A stretch of DNA of 64,000 nucleotides from Ruegeria sp. AD91A (GTDB lineage: Bacteria; Pseudomonadota; Alphaproteobacteria; Rhodobacterales; Rhodobacteraceae), in assembly GCF_003443535.1 (NCBI RefSeq), contig NZ_CP031946.1, forward strand, positions 1,860,001 to 1,924,000. The letters run 5' to 3'. Numbering within the stretch: the stretch's first letter is position 1; each line of letters opens with the position of its first letter. A program made the position numbers and the translations under genes. Of the stretch, positions 15,743-25,024 are shown in pieces. The notes under the pieces are model-generated. The model was not told the origin of the DNA. It did not search any database and was given only the letters and a program-made list of their open reading frames with translations.

Positions 15743-16665
15743 ACGCCCAGACACCAGCGCATGACCGCCTTCTGCGCGTGCAGGCGGTTTTCGGCCTCAT
15801 CAAAAATGACCGAGTTCGGTCCGTCCATAACCTCGGAGGTCGCTTCTTCCTCGCGGTGGGCCGGCAGGCAATGCATGAACAGCGCATCCGGTTTGGCATG
15901 CGACATGAGTTCAGCGTTGACCTGATATGGTCGCAGCATGTTGTGGCGGCGTTCCTTGGCCGACTGGGAATCATGCATCGAGACCCAGGTGTCTGCGACG
16001 ACGAGGTCAGCGCCTTCCACCGCTTTGTGCGGATCCCTTTCGATCACGATTTTCGACCCTTTCTGGCGGGCAAACCCTATGAACCCTTCTTCCGGGTCAA
16101 GCTGAGCGGGCCCGGTGAAGGTCAGATCGAACCCGAACTGACCAGCGGCGTGCAGGAAGGAGGCGCAGACATTGTTGCCGTCGCCGGTCCAGACCACCTT
16201 TTTTCCGGCGATGGGGCCGCGGTGTTCCTCGAATGTCAGAACATCAGCCATGATCTGGCAGGGATGGGTGCGGTCGGTCAGGCCGTTGATCACCGGCACG
16301 TCCGAGTATTCGGCCATTTCGGTCAGGATGGTTTCATCAAAGGTGCGGATCATGATCATGTCGACATAGCGCGACAGCACGCGGGCGGTGTCGGCAATGG
16401 TCTCGCCATGACCCAGCTGCATGTCCTTGCCGGACAGCACCATGGTCTGCCCGCCCATCTGGCGCACGCCCACATCGAAAGACACGCGCGTCCGCGTCGA
16501 CGGCTTTTCGAAGATCAGTGCCACCATGCGATCTTTCAGCGGTTGTTCGTCGTCAGGGGCGGCCTTGGGGCGGCCCAAACGCGCCTGTTTCATCACGCCC
16601 GCCTGATCGATCATGGACCGCAGATCGGTAGAATCGGTTTTGTGGATATCAAGAAAATGGTTCAT
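15739..16665 (-). CDS. argF: ornithine carbamoyltransferase
   Basis: A 308-residue enzyme that makes citrulline from ornithine and carbamoyl phosphate. The carbamoyl-phosphate motif STRTRVSF is at residues 55-62, followed by the HPCQ motif and the ornithine-binding region HCLPAHR near residue 266. The length and motif order are those of anabolic OTCases. It lies 74 bases downstream of argD on the same strand; the gap contains one copy of the dispersed hairpin repeat. No arginine-responsive element was recognised. Confidence 0.97.
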   Translation of the reverse strand: MNHFLDIHKTDSTDLRSMIDQAGVMKQARLGRPKAAPDDEQPLKDRMVALIFEKPSTRTRVSFDVGVRQMGGQTMVLSGKDMQLGHGETIADTARVLSRYVDMIMIRTFDETILTEMAEYSDVPVINGLTDRTHPCQIMADVLTFEEHRGPIAGKKVVWTGDGNNVCASFLHAAGQFGFDLTFTGPAQLDPEEGFIGFARQKGSKIVIERDPHKAVEGADLVVADTWVSMHDSQSAKERRHNMLRPYQVNAELMSHAKPDALFMHCLPAHREEEATSEVMDGPNSVIFDEAENRLHAQKAVMRWCLGV

Positions 16666-16692
16666 TTTGCTTCGCTTTTGGCTGACGGCGGG

Positions 16693-16737
16693 TGGGGTCA
16701 GACCCCAACACCCCCAAAGTATTTGAAGAAAGGTGAA
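16693..16737 (+). repeat. dispersed intergenic repeat, copy C (reduced)
   Basis: It consists of a TGGGGTC-A-GACCCCA hairpin (16693-16707) followed by CCCCC, a TATTT core and GGTGAA. It matches the hairpin-plus-tail layout of the copies at 33810 and 56790 but lacks the second hairpin. It lies between argD and argF, oriented opposite to them. Confidence 0.55.
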
Positions 16738-16739
16738 AC

Positions 16740-17927
16740 TCAGGCAGTCGCAAGCTGGGTTTCGATCTGTTTGGCTGTTTTGTCGAGGCGGATCACGGCC
16801 AGAGCGATATCGTCCTCAGTCAGGGTCAGCGGTGGCAGCAGACGGATCACGTTGTCGGCGGCGGGAACGGTGATAACCTCGTTGTCATACCCTGCATTGA
16901 CCACGTCGATATTGGTCGGCTTGCACTTCAGGCCGAGCATCAGGCCCGATCCGCGCACTTCTTCGAACACTTCAGGGTGGTCGGCGATCAGGCCTTCGAG
17001 CTTCTGGCGCAGAAGCCCGGATTTGCGGTTGACGCCTTCAAGGAAGGCGGGTGTTGCCACGTGATCAATCACCGCGCAGCCCACGGCGCAGCCCAGCGGG
17101 TTGCCGCCATATGTCGAACCGTGGGTGCCCGCGGTCATACCGGACGCCGCGTCTTCGGTCGCCAGTACAGCCCCCAGCGGGAAGCCCCCGCCGATGCCCT
17201 TGGCGACCATCATGATATCAGGGGTGATCCCCGCCCATTCATGGGCAAAGAGCTTGCCTGTCCGGCCAACGCCGCATTGGACTTCATCAAGGATCAGCAG
17301 AAGGCCATTTTCGTCGCAGATCTGGCGCAGCGCTTTGAGTTCGGCATCAGGTACGGGGCGAATACCACCTTCGCCCTGCACCGGTTCGATCAGGATCGCG
17401 GCCGTCTCATCGGTTATGGCGTTGGTGACGCCATCGAGGTCTCCGAATGCCAGGTGGACAAAGCCGGGCAGCAGCGGGCCGAAGCCCTTGGTCATTTTCT
17501 CGGACCCGGCAGCAGCGATACCGGCTGACGACCGGCCGTGGAAGGAACCGTCGAATGTGATGATTTCAACCCGCTCGGGCTGACCTTTGTCATAGAAATA
17601 CTTGCGGGCCATTTTCACGGCCAGTTCGCAGGATTCCGTGCCAGAGTTCGTGAAGAAAACCGTATCGGCAAAAGTGTGTTCCACCAGCTTGTCAGCCAAC
17701 GCCTGTTGCTGAGGAATGTTGTACAGGTTCGAGACATGCCACAGCGCATGGGCCTGGTCAGTCAGCGCGGCCACCAATGCCGGATGGGCGTGACCCAGCG
17801 CGTTCACCGCGATCCCTGCGCCGAGGTCCAGAAAACGTCGGCCATCCGCCTCGGTCAGCCAGGCGCCTTCGCCCTTCACGAATGTCAGGGGCGCACGGTT
17901 ATAGGTCGGCAGAACGGACGGGATCAT
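16740..17927 (-). CDS. argD: acetylornithine aminotransferase
   Basis: A 395-residue class-III PLP aminotransferase. It shows the [12 protein letters not shown]-terminal motif, [17 protein letters not shown] around the phosphate site, the [12 protein letters not shown] aspartate motif and the PLP lysine in [15 protein letters not shown]. The family acts on N-acetylornithine in arginine synthesis and can also transaminate succinyldiaminopimelate. The next gene is argF on the same strand, which supports ArgD. The start at 17927 has AAGGA upstream; 36 extra in-frame codons further upstream lack homology. Confidence 0.96.
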   Translation of the reverse strand: MIPSVLPTYNRAPLTFVKGEGAWLTEADGRRFLDLGAGIAVNALGHAHPALVAALTDQAHALWHVSNLYNIPQQQALADKLVEHTFADTVFFTNSGTESCELAVKMARKYFYDKGQPERVEIITFDGSFHGRSSAGIAAAGSEKMTKGFGPLLPGFVHLAFGDLDGVTNAITDETAAILIEPVQGEGGIRPVPDAELKALRQICDENGLLLILDEVQCGVGRTGKLFAHEWAGITPDIMMVAKGIGGGFPLGAVLATEDAASGMTAGTHGSTYGGNPLGCAVGCAVIDHVATPAFLEGVNRKSGLLRQKLEGLIADHPEVFEEVRGSGLMLGLKCKPTNIDVVNAGYDNEVITVPAADNVIRLLPPLTLTEDDIALAVIRLDKTAKQIETQLATA

Positions 17928-18199
17928 GGGATCATCCTTTTCAGGTAGTATGAGCCTCGTGAGTGATACACGAAGGCCCGGTTCGTCAACAGATTTGGTG
18001 AGGTTTGTGCCGAATAGCTGGGCACACGGGATCAAACAGGCCGGTTACGCAAAGATGCGTCGGCGTCGGAGCAGTTGGATATGCACATGTTTGATCATGG
18101 CCGTCCGTATAGCGATGCTTGCGCAGGTTGGGAAGCCGGTATTTGAAACGATCCCATTTTGCGCTTGCCAACGCCTACGCAACCGCGCACCGCTTGGCC

Positions 18200-19084
18200 A
18201 TGTTCGAACCAAAACACCATAATCCACCGCTTGCCGCCGCGCTTATCTTTGTCGCCACCGCCTTTATCGCGGCGACGACGCTGCTGGCCAAGGCGCTGGG
18301 GACGGATGCGTTGGGCCCGCCCTTGCATGCGATGCAGATCAGTCACGGGCGGTTTCTGTTTGCCCTGCTGGCGATCCTGTTGGCGGTTGCAATTCTGCGG
18401 CCCCGATTGGTGCGGCCCCACTGGGGTCTTCACATCGGGCGGACCAGTTTTGGCTGGGCGGGGGTGACATTGATGTTCGCGTCGGTTGCCTTCATTCCGA
18501 TGGCGGATGCGACGGCTATATCCTTTCTGAACCCTGTCTTTGGTATGGTGCTGGCCATTCCTCTGCTACAAGAACGCGTGGGACTGTGGCGCTGGCTGGC
18601 TGCGGCTGTTGCCTTGACGGGTGCACTGATCCTGCTTCGCCCGACCCCAGCCAGTTTTCAGCCCGCTGCCCTTCTGGCGCTGGCAGCGGCCGCGCTGATC
18701 GGGATGGAGTTGATTTTCATCAAGAAACTTTCCGGGCGCGAGCCACCGATGCAGATCCTGCTGATCAATAACTCGATGGGGCTGGTGATCGCCACGATAG
18801 CCGTCAGCTTCGTCTTTCAGATGCCGACCCCGCAGCAATGGGCAGCATTGGTGGGGATCGGCGTTCTGATGGCCTGCGCGCAGGCTTGTTTCGTCAACGG
18901 CATGGCGCGGGCGGACGCATCCTTTGTGGCCCCGATCAGCTATGCCACGCTGATCTTTGCCGCCCTTTACGACTTTGCGGTCTTTGATGTGATCCCTGAC
19001 TGGATCAGTCTGGTCGGGTCTGCGACTATCCTGGCCGGCGGGCTGATCCTGGTCTGGCGAGAAGCGGTGCAGCGCCATGCCTGA
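18200..19084 (+). CDS. DMT-superfamily (EamA) transporter
   Basis: A 294-residue membrane protein with ten predicted transmembrane segments in two EamA repeats (roughly residues 10-140 and 150-290). The first repeat has the usual FGWAGVTLMFASVAFIPMADATAISFLNP block. Such proteins export amino acids or other metabolites; the substrate is not deducible. I chose ATG 18200; 27 additional in-frame codons upstream are unlike the family. It is divergent from argD, with about 270 bases between, and no regulator is adjacent. Confidence 0.88.
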   Translation: MFEPKHHNPPLAAALIFVATAFIAATTLLAKALGTDALGPPLHAMQISHGRFLFALLAILLAVAILRPRLVRPHWGLHIGRTSFGWAGVTLMFASVAFIPMADATAISFLNPVFGMVLAIPLLQERVGLWRWLAAAVALTGALILLRPTPASFQPAALLALAAAALIGMELIFIKKLSGREPPMQILLINNSMGLVIATIAVSFVFQMPTPQQWAALVGIGVLMACAQACFVNGMARADASFVAPISYATLIFAALYDFAVFDVIPDWISLVGSATILAGGLILVWREAVQRHA

Positions 19085-19187
19085 GAGCCTGCCCTGCACA
19101 GGCCCTTTATTCCGGAACGGGGGCGCCTGCGCCCTTGCTGGGAAGGCCAAGCCTGCCCTTGAAACCCGACACGCTGGCAGAGCGGCG

Positions 19188-19991
19188 CTAAGCCTTGAGA
19201 CGGTAACCGGTACGCAGCATCAGCCAGGTGATGACTCCGATCACGAGTGTTGCAAACGTACAGACCGCTATTCCCAGCCACGGAGAGCTGTCCGACACCC
19301 CGATCATCCCATACCGCAAGCCATCAATCAGATAGAACACCGGGTTCAGGTGTGTCAGGCGATTCAGGACAGGCGGCAACGCCTCGACCGAATAGAACGT
19401 ACCCGACAGGAAGGCCAGCGGCGTGACGATAAAGTTGGTGATCGCAGCCATCTGGTCGAACTTGTTGGCAAAGATACCTGCAAACAGTCCCAACGCGCCC
19501 ATGAACGCTCCGCCCAGAACGACAAAGGTCAACGCGATCAACGGGTGCTGCGGCGCGATGGAGAGCAAGACCAAAAGCGCAATCGAGATCACCACTGCAA
19601 TCATCACGCCGCGGGCGATGCCACCCGCGAGGTAGCCCAGCAGAATCTCAAGCGGTGACAGCGGTGGCATCAAGGTATCAACGATGTTGCCTTGCACCTT
19701 GGCGATCACCATCGAGGACGAGGTATTGGCAAAGGCGTTCTGGATCACCGTCATCATCATGATCCCCGGCGCCAGAAACATCACAAACGGCACGCCCATG
19801 ACATCAGGCCGGCTGGGTCCGATGGCGATGGTGAAGATCAACAGGAACAACCCCGCCGTAACCAGTGGTGCCAGAACCGTCTGGGTCCAGACGGCCAGAA
19901 AGCGCAGGGTTTCGCGCTGCGCCAGCGTGTAAAGGCCCATCCAGTTGACTGCTCCGAAGCGACGCGCGGTCTGATCTGCGGGATTCTGCAT
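19188..19991 (-). CDS. ABC-2 type transporter permease
   Basis: A 267-residue permease with six transmembrane segments and the ABC-2 signature around LSGTFYSVEALPPVLNRLTHLNPVFYLIDGLRYG. It is closest in pattern to the YadH or NodJ-like drug/lipo-oligosaccharide exporter permeases. A partner ATPase would normally be adjacent but is not: the neighbours are a DMT exporter (convergent) and gcrA (divergent). GAGGG precedes the ATG. The substrate is unknown, and the ATPase must be encoded elsewhere if the system works. Confidence 0.9.
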   Translation of the reverse strand: MQNPADQTARRFGAVNWMGLYTLAQRETLRFLAVWTQTVLAPLVTAGLFLLIFTIAIGPSRPDVMGVPFVMFLAPGIMMMTVIQNAFANTSSSMVIAKVQGNIVDTLMPPLSPLEILLGYLAGGIARGVMIAVVISIALLVLLSIAPQHPLIALTFVVLGGAFMGALGLFAGIFANKFDQMAAITNFIVTPLAFLSGTFYSVEALPPVLNRLTHLNPVFYLIDGLRYGMIGVSDSSPWLGIAVCTFATLVIGVITWLMLRTGYRLKA

Positions 19992-20117
19992 GTTTTGCCC
20001 TCAAACTGATTCGAAGACAGCTTGTAACTCGGGCTGCAGTGTTTAGAATAGGGGGCTGAGACGAATTCCCAAGGCGGCCCGAATCCGGGGCCGCTTTCCG
20101 CTTTTGAAAGGCTAACG

Positions 20118-20693
20118 ATGTCCTGGACAGACGAGCGCGTAGAACTGTTGAAGAAGATGTGGGGCGAAGGCCAGTCGGCCAGCCAGATTGCCAAGGAACT
20201 GGGTGGCGTGACCCGCAATGCGGTGATCGGCAAGGTGCACCGCCTGGGCCTGTCCAACCGGACGGCAGGCGCATCCCCGGCCAAGGCGGAACCGAAAGAA
20301 AAACCGGCGCCTGCCCCCAAGGCCGAGGCCAAACCCAGACCTGCGCCCAAGACCGAACCGGCGCGCCCGGCCCCTGCCCCGACCTCCGAGTCAAAACCGG
20401 TCGTTCCGGCCCGCCGTCAGATCATCCCCGCCGGTCAGCCGCTGCCACCGCAACCGTCGGCCAATGAGATCAGCCCCGAAGCGCTGGCCAAGGTCAACGA
20501 GATAGAGAAAAAGGCCAAGAAGCTGACTCTGATGGAATTAACCGAGAAAACCTGCAAGTGGCCCGTGGGCGACCCCGCGACCGAGGATTTCTGGTTCTGC
20601 GGCCTTCCGGTTGAGGCAGGCAAACCCTATTGCGAGGCACATGTGGGCGTGGCGTTCCAGCCGATGAGCTCGCGCCGGGATCGTCGGCGGTAG
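20118..20693 (+). CDS. gcrA: GcrA family cell-cycle regulator
   Basis: A 191-residue protein with the GcrA N-terminal helix-turn-helix (MSWTDERVELLKKMW, then SASQIAKELGG and TRNAVIGKVHRLGL, residues 1-47), a long Ala/Pro/Lys-rich linker (about 52-115), and the C-terminal sigma-70-binding part with two Cys near CKWPVGDP and FWFCGLP. GcrA works with the CcrM methylase and sigma-70 to activate promoters with GANTC sites, coordinating replication and division genes. AAAGG precedes the ATG. A good terminator follows. Confidence 0.96.
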   Translation: MSWTDERVELLKKMWGEGQSASQIAKELGGVTRNAVIGKVHRLGLSNRTAGASPAKAEPKEKPAPAPKAEAKPRPAPKTEPARPAPAPTSESKPVVPARRQIIPAGQPLPPQPSANEISPEALAKVNEIEKKAKKLTLMELTEKTCKWPVGDPATEDFWFCGLPVEAGKPYCEAHVGVAFQPMSSRRDRRR

Positions 20694-20750
20694 AAGTTTA
20701 GTTATGCACGCCGGTAATTTCGGTGTGAAAGTTACAGTTTTTTCTGACTA

Positions 20751-20786
20751 CCCACCCGTCGCAAGACAGGTGGGTGGTAATTTTTT
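20751..20786 (+). terminator. rho-independent terminator of gcrA
   Basis: CCCACC pairs with GGTGGG, extended by GTC/GAC around a GCAA loop with one mismatch. TTTTTT follows within a few bases. It lies 58 bases after the gcrA stop codon. Confidence 0.85.
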
Positions 20787-20792
20787 GACTAG

Positions 20793-21560
20793 AGAGATTT
20801 CGCTTTTCAGCCAGACCTAAAATACAAAGCACTGTTCTGTGCGTATGCTGCGTTGATCTTTGCTGCCTACATACAGCCCTTAGACCCGTACCTGTTCGAA
20901 GCTGACACGGACAAGAAAGCTCGGCTATTGCTCTTTCAAAGTTTGTTTTTTTCTTTGTGGCTCATTCCCGCTATACCCGCAATCGTTGGAGGCCTTGCCT
21001 TGCTGGGAATGTTTCCGATCCCGCGACTTCTTGCCAGAATTCTTGCGGGTTTCTCAGTCGTTCTGGGACTTTTTCTGACACTGGCATCTGGCGCTTTTGG
21101 GCCCTTTACTGACACTCAGGCCCTGCATGGTGTGAGCTTGACCATTGCCCTCGCATCCAGCTTCCTGATCTGGTCTGGTCTCAATGGGAAACCACAACCT
21201 TCATGGGCGGCAAAGATTGGGATATCGGTTGCGACCGTGACTGCGCTTTGGTCTCTGTTAACAGTTCCGGTGGTTCTTGTTCAGGCGCGCACAATCTCAG
21301 ACGGCGCACCCTATTGCATCGCCGAACATGCAGAGAATTCTCCAGTCAAAGCCCTGTACGAATTGCGCGGATTTTCTTTCTACACCACCAAGACCGGATA
21401 CAAATCTACATCCGCGTGGTACTTCCACGGCCTGATGATCGTCGATTACCCTGAAGAGCAACGTGTCTACAACTGGTCACCACGAAGATGGCGTTTCGAT
21501 CAGGTTGAACGTCCGGATGGATTTATCAAACCCGTTAGAAACGTTTGCACGCCAGCCTGA
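20793..21560 (+). CDS. membrane protein of unknown function with unclear start
   Basis: The frame is open from 20793 after a TAG at 20790. The first ordinary start codon in frame is TTG 20853, but it falls inside the first hydrophobic helix (ALFCAYAALIFAAYI), so the true N-terminus seems to lie upstream, where only CTG 20832 is available. The protein has about four transmembrane helices in residues 1-155, then a soluble domain of about 75 residues rich in Tyr/Trp and ending in an NVCTPA tail. DNA here is more AT-rich than its neighbours. No family recognised. It may use a rare start codon, or have lost its start and be decaying. Confidence 0.6.
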   Translation, partial: RDFAFQPDLKYKALFCAYAALIFAAYIQPLDPYLFEADTDKKARLLLFQSLFFSLWLIPAIPAIVGGLALLGMFPIPRLLARILAGFSVVLGLFLTLASGAFGPFTDTQALHGVSLTIALASSFLIWSGLNGKPQPSWAAKIGISVATVTALWSLLTVPVVLVQARTISDGAPYCIAEHAENSPVKALYELRGFSFYTTKTGYKSTSAWYFHGLMIVDYPEEQRVYNWSPRRWRFDQVERPDGFIKPVRNVCTPA

Positions 21561-21564
21561 CCCG

Positions 21565-22641
21565 TTATTGCGCCGGGTGGGACGGCAAGTCCGGCATAGG
21601 CACCCAGCCCGGCAGTTCATCTGGCGACACCGAGACATGCAGTTTCTCTGACCGATCCCGCCCCACTTTGCGGTGCTTGCGCAGCAGGAAAATCTTTCCC
21701 CAGCCACGCCACGTGCCGACTGAACGAGCCGACGTGTCTGTTGGGTAACGATCGCGCCACCCTTCGGGCAACGGCAAGCCGTGCAACTCGGCCTTGTCCA
21801 GCATCCAAACCAGAGAGATGTTACTAAGCGGACGCGCCTCTTCGAACCCGTTCAATTGGCCACCGACATCGCCATGTGTGCCGCGGAACCAGACCTGCTC
21901 GACATGACCTTTGAATTCGGGCGTACATTTCCACAAGACCGGCTCAAACACTTCGCGAGTCTCGTCCAGTGCCATTGCGTGGTACCCGTGGCGCGTCGCC
22001 GGTCCAAGCTGGTGGGAGTGAAAGGCGTGACGCTCTTCGGCCCAGCGCCACAGCAGCGGCAGACGCATGCCCAGCGCTTTGACCGTATCCCAGACGCCAA
22101 CCATCTCAATCGCCACATCTTCGTGACAAAATTGCTTCCGGAACTCGGCCGCAGCCGACCCGCTGGCATTGCATTCATAGTGCCGGTAGGCCTGCTTGAT
22201 ATTGCGCACAGTGGCATGTTCGGCCTTGAGCAGACCGATCATGTCAATCACACCAGCCAAGCTGCGCACACCGTAAGCGCCGCGTGAATAGCCGATGAAA
22301 TAGATACGGTCGCCGGGTTTGTAGCGTGAAGCGAGATAGCCATATGCGCGGCGGATCTGGCGGTTGATGCCCCGCCCCATCATCACGTCTAGCGAGGACT
22401 TCCAGTTTTCCCATTGCACACCAGATTCGTAAAAGACGGACACTTTGCTGCCCATTTCGCGGCATAGTCGCAGGGTCTGGCCCGCATGGGTTTCATAGCC
22501 CGGCTCCAACGTCGACATGGTGCCGTCCAAGATAATCACGTGGCTGACGGGCTCGCGGTGAAGCGCCTCGGCGGAATGCTCGGACCGTAAGGGCCGTCCG
22601 AGCCATCCCAGTACCTTTCTACTCAGCCGCGACAGAACCAT
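21565..22641 (-). CDS. DUF2235-domain alpha/beta hydrolase
   Basis: A 358-residue cytoplasmic protein of the DUF2235 family. The N-terminal strand is HVIILDGTMST, and the nucleophile elbow is GYSRGA around residue 119, in the family's usual IGYSRGAYGVRSLAG context. WDTVKALG and the later GTHGDVGG block follow, supplying candidate Asp and His. Relatives include Tle1-type phospholipase effectors of type VI secretion, but no secretion genes are near. Its start lies 23 bases inside the 3' end of the CoxL-like gene on the same strand, so the two are likely transcribed together. Confidence 0.85.
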   Translation of the reverse strand: MVLSRLSRKVLGWLGRPLRSEHSAEALHREPVSHVIILDGTMSTLEPGYETHAGQTLRLCREMGSKVSVFYESGVQWENWKSSLDVMMGRGINRQIRRAYGYLASRYKPGDRIYFIGYSRGAYGVRSLAGVIDMIGLLKAEHATVRNIKQAYRHYECNASGSAAAEFRKQFCHEDVAIEMVGVWDTVKALGMRLPLLWRWAEERHAFHSHQLGPATRHGYHAMALDETREVFEPVLWKCTPEFKGHVEQVWFRGTHGDVGGQLNGFEEARPLSNISLVWMLDKAELHGLPLPEGWRDRYPTDTSARSVGTWRGWGKIFLLRKHRKVGRDRSEKLHVSVSPDELPGWVPMPDLPSHPAQ

Positions 22642-24910
22642 GCGTCAGCAATTCCCATACTCTGTGAGGTGTGAAAGGCATATCCGCCTGCCGCACCCCA
22701 TGATCCCAGAGCGCATCCTGAACCGCGTTTGCCACAGCAGCCAGCGCGCCCACTGTGCCGGCCTCACCACATCCTTTCATCCCCATCGGGTTGGAGGTTG
22801 ACGGAACCGGCGCCGAGGTAAACTTAATCATGGGTATGTCCGCTGCACGGGGCAAGGCGTAATCCATAAACGAAGCCGTGAGCAGTTGTCCGTGATCGTC
22901 ATGCACCACACGTTCATCCAAGGCTTGACCGATGCCTTGCACCACCCCGCCATGCACCTGCCCTTCGGCCAGCATCGGATTGATAAGGTTACCAAAATCA
23001 TCAACCACAGTATAGCGGTCCACCCATGTTTTGCCAGTGTAGGAATCGATCACGACTTCGGCAACATGCGCACCGTTGGGATAGCTGCGCGCATCCAGGT
23101 TGGCGCGGGCGTCATGCTGTAGCAGATCCATGCGCCCGTCGATGCGCGCCATCTCGGCTGCTTCGATCAGGGTCGGCGTCAGGTTGGAGCCCGGCGCTCG
23201 GAATGTCTCGTGGTCAAAACTCACATCACTTTCCTCAACCCCCATCTTATCGGCAAGATAAGGCGTGAATGCGGCGATCATCTTGTCAATCGTGGCCAGA
23301 GTTGCGGTGCTTTGCACCGTGACCGAGCGTGAACCACCCGTGCCGCCGCCATGGGCAAGCCGGTCGGTATCGCCCTGAATGACAATGACGTGGTCCATCG
23401 GAACGCCGGTCTGATCCGACAGGAACTGCGCATATACCGTCTCATGCCCCTGCCCGTTCGATTGGGTTCCAACGTAGAGATTCACCGTGCCATCCTCGCA
23501 AAACTCGACCTTCGAGTTTTCGGAAGGGTCCCCCAAAATACTTTCAATGTAGTAACAGAGTCCCTGCCCGCGGATCAGGCCCCGTTCGGCATCTACAGCT
23601 TTGCGGGCGTCAAACCCAGTTGTCTGCTCAGCCGCGCGGCTGAGGATCATGTCGAACTCACCAACATCGTAAGTTTCGCCAGTGGCAGAGGTATAAGGAA
23701 AATCGCCGGGGCGAATGAAGTTCTTGCGCCGCAATTCCCATGGGTCAACGCCCAGCTCGCGCGCGGCACGATCCATCGCGCGTTCAAGCACGTAAATCGC
23801 CTCGGGCCGACCTGCGCCGCGATATGCGTCGACCTGCGTCGTGTTCGTATAGAACCCTTCGACCCGCAAATAAGTGGTCTGGACGTCGTAGACACCCATC
23901 AACACCTTGCTGAACAGGCTGGTCTGGATCGCCTGACCGAAGTGGCTGTTATAGGCGCCAAGATTCACCTTGCTGTGGACGCGGTAGGCAATGATCTTGC
24001 AATCGGCGTCGAAGGCCAGCTCGGCCAGCGAGGTCAGATCGCGGCCATGATGGTCAGACAGCATCGCCTCGGACCGGTCGGACATCCAGTGCACCGGCTG
24101 ACCCAACTTCATCGCCGCCACTGAAACGCAGAAATATTCAGGGTATGGCATCACTTTCATACCGAAACCACCACCGACATCCGGGGTCGTGACGCGTATA
24201 TCGTCCGCATCCAGTTTCAGCTTTTGTGCCAGTTGGGACTTCATCGCCCAGACGCCCTGACCTCCGTAAGAGAAATGCAGACGCCCGTCAGACCAATCGG
24301 CCTGGCAGCCACGCGGTTCCAGCGAACTGATGATGACCCTGTTGTCGGCGACGTTCAGCGACACGGTATGTGCGGCGGACTGAAAGGCAGCCTGGGTCGC
24401 GGTTTCGTCGCCCAATCCCCAATCAAAAGCGCGGTTATCAGGTGCTTGCGTGTGTAAAGTCTCACCACCTGCGTCAACGTCCAGTTTGGCCGGGCGTTCT
24501 TCTGTATCCATCCAGATCAACTCGACCGCGTCCTGCGCCTGGATCAGTGTATCCGCAACGACAACCGCCACCGGCTCGCCCACAAAGCGCACACGGTCCT
24601 TGGCCAGCATGTGCCGGTCCGGCGCAGCCGCCTTGGACCCATCGCGGTTCTGCAGGACTGCCGCATTCAGCACCGTGTCGATGCCTGTTGCGGCCAGATC
24701 GTCCAGCGTCATAACCAGCCGAACGCCGTCGGCACCCCGTGCGGCCTCAATATCCAGAGACGTGATGTCACCATGCGCCACCGGACTGCGGTAGAAAGCG
24801 GCAAACAAAGCGTTCCCGGGCACCGCATCATCCATGTAACGCCCCTGCCCGGTCAGGAATCGTTGATCCTCGGTCCGTTTCACCGGCTGGCTTCTGCCGA
24901 ACTTTTCCAT
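22619..24910 (-). CDS. CoxL-like large subunit, form II (molybdenum hydroxylase family)
   Basis: A 763-residue molybdopterin-cytosine-dinucleotide subunit of the xanthine oxidase/CO dehydrogenase family. The active-site loop reads AYRGAGR (residues 362-368), the form II (BMS) signature; form I true CO dehydrogenases have AYXCSFR. GGQGVW and the C-terminal GCGEAG with the catalytic Glu are also present. The natural substrate of form II enzymes is unresolved. The FAD (CoxM) and iron-sulfur (CoxS) subunits, normally adjacent, are missing here. The start at 24910 has AGGAGG upstream. Confidence 0.9.
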   Translation of the reverse strand: MEKFGRSQPVKRTEDQRFLTGQGRYMDDAVPGNALFAAFYRSPVAHGDITSLDIEAARGADGVRLVMTLDDLAATGIDTVLNAAVLQNRDGSKAAAPDRHMLAKDRVRFVGEPVAVVVADTLIQAQDAVELIWMDTEERPAKLDVDAGGETLHTQAPDNRAFDWGLGDETATQAAFQSAAHTVSLNVADNRVIISSLEPRGCQADWSDGRLHFSYGGQGVWAMKSQLAQKLKLDADDIRVTTPDVGGGFGMKVMPYPEYFCVSVAAMKLGQPVHWMSDRSEAMLSDHHGRDLTSLAELAFDADCKIIAYRVHSKVNLGAYNSHFGQAIQTSLFSKVLMGVYDVQTTYLRVEGFYTNTTQVDAYRGAGRPEAIYVLERAMDRAARELGVDPWELRRKNFIRPGDFPYTSATGETYDVGEFDMILSRAAEQTTGFDARKAVDAERGLIRGQGLCYYIESILGDPSENSKVEFCEDGTVNLYVGTQSNGQGHETVYAQFLSDQTGVPMDHVIVIQGDTDRLAHGGGTGGSRSVTVQSTATLATIDKMIAAFTPYLADKMGVEESDVSFDHETFRAPGSNLTPTLIEAAEMARIDGRMDLLQHDARANLDARSYPNGAHVAEVVIDSYTGKTWVDRYTVVDDFGNLINPMLAEGQVHGGVVQGIGQALDERVVHDDHGQLLTASFMDYALPRAADIPMIKFTSAPVPSTSNPMGMKGCGEAGTVGALAAVANAVQDALWDHGVRQADMPFTPHRVWELLTHGSVAAE

Positions 24911-25024
24911 GGGGTGGCCCTCCTGCGCGATCTCAGGGGCGAGCGTAGCCCGCGACCCGGCAATGTCCAGCGGGGTTCGCCGAAATTCGTTTGCGCGCAA
25001 AGGATGTTCGGATAGCCTTGGGCC

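Noticed and set aside
15163..17064. 633-codon plus-strand open frame
   Set aside because: It is antisense to argF and argD and overlaps the ferric-reductase-like gene; its translation is Arg/Pro/His-rich without any family pattern.
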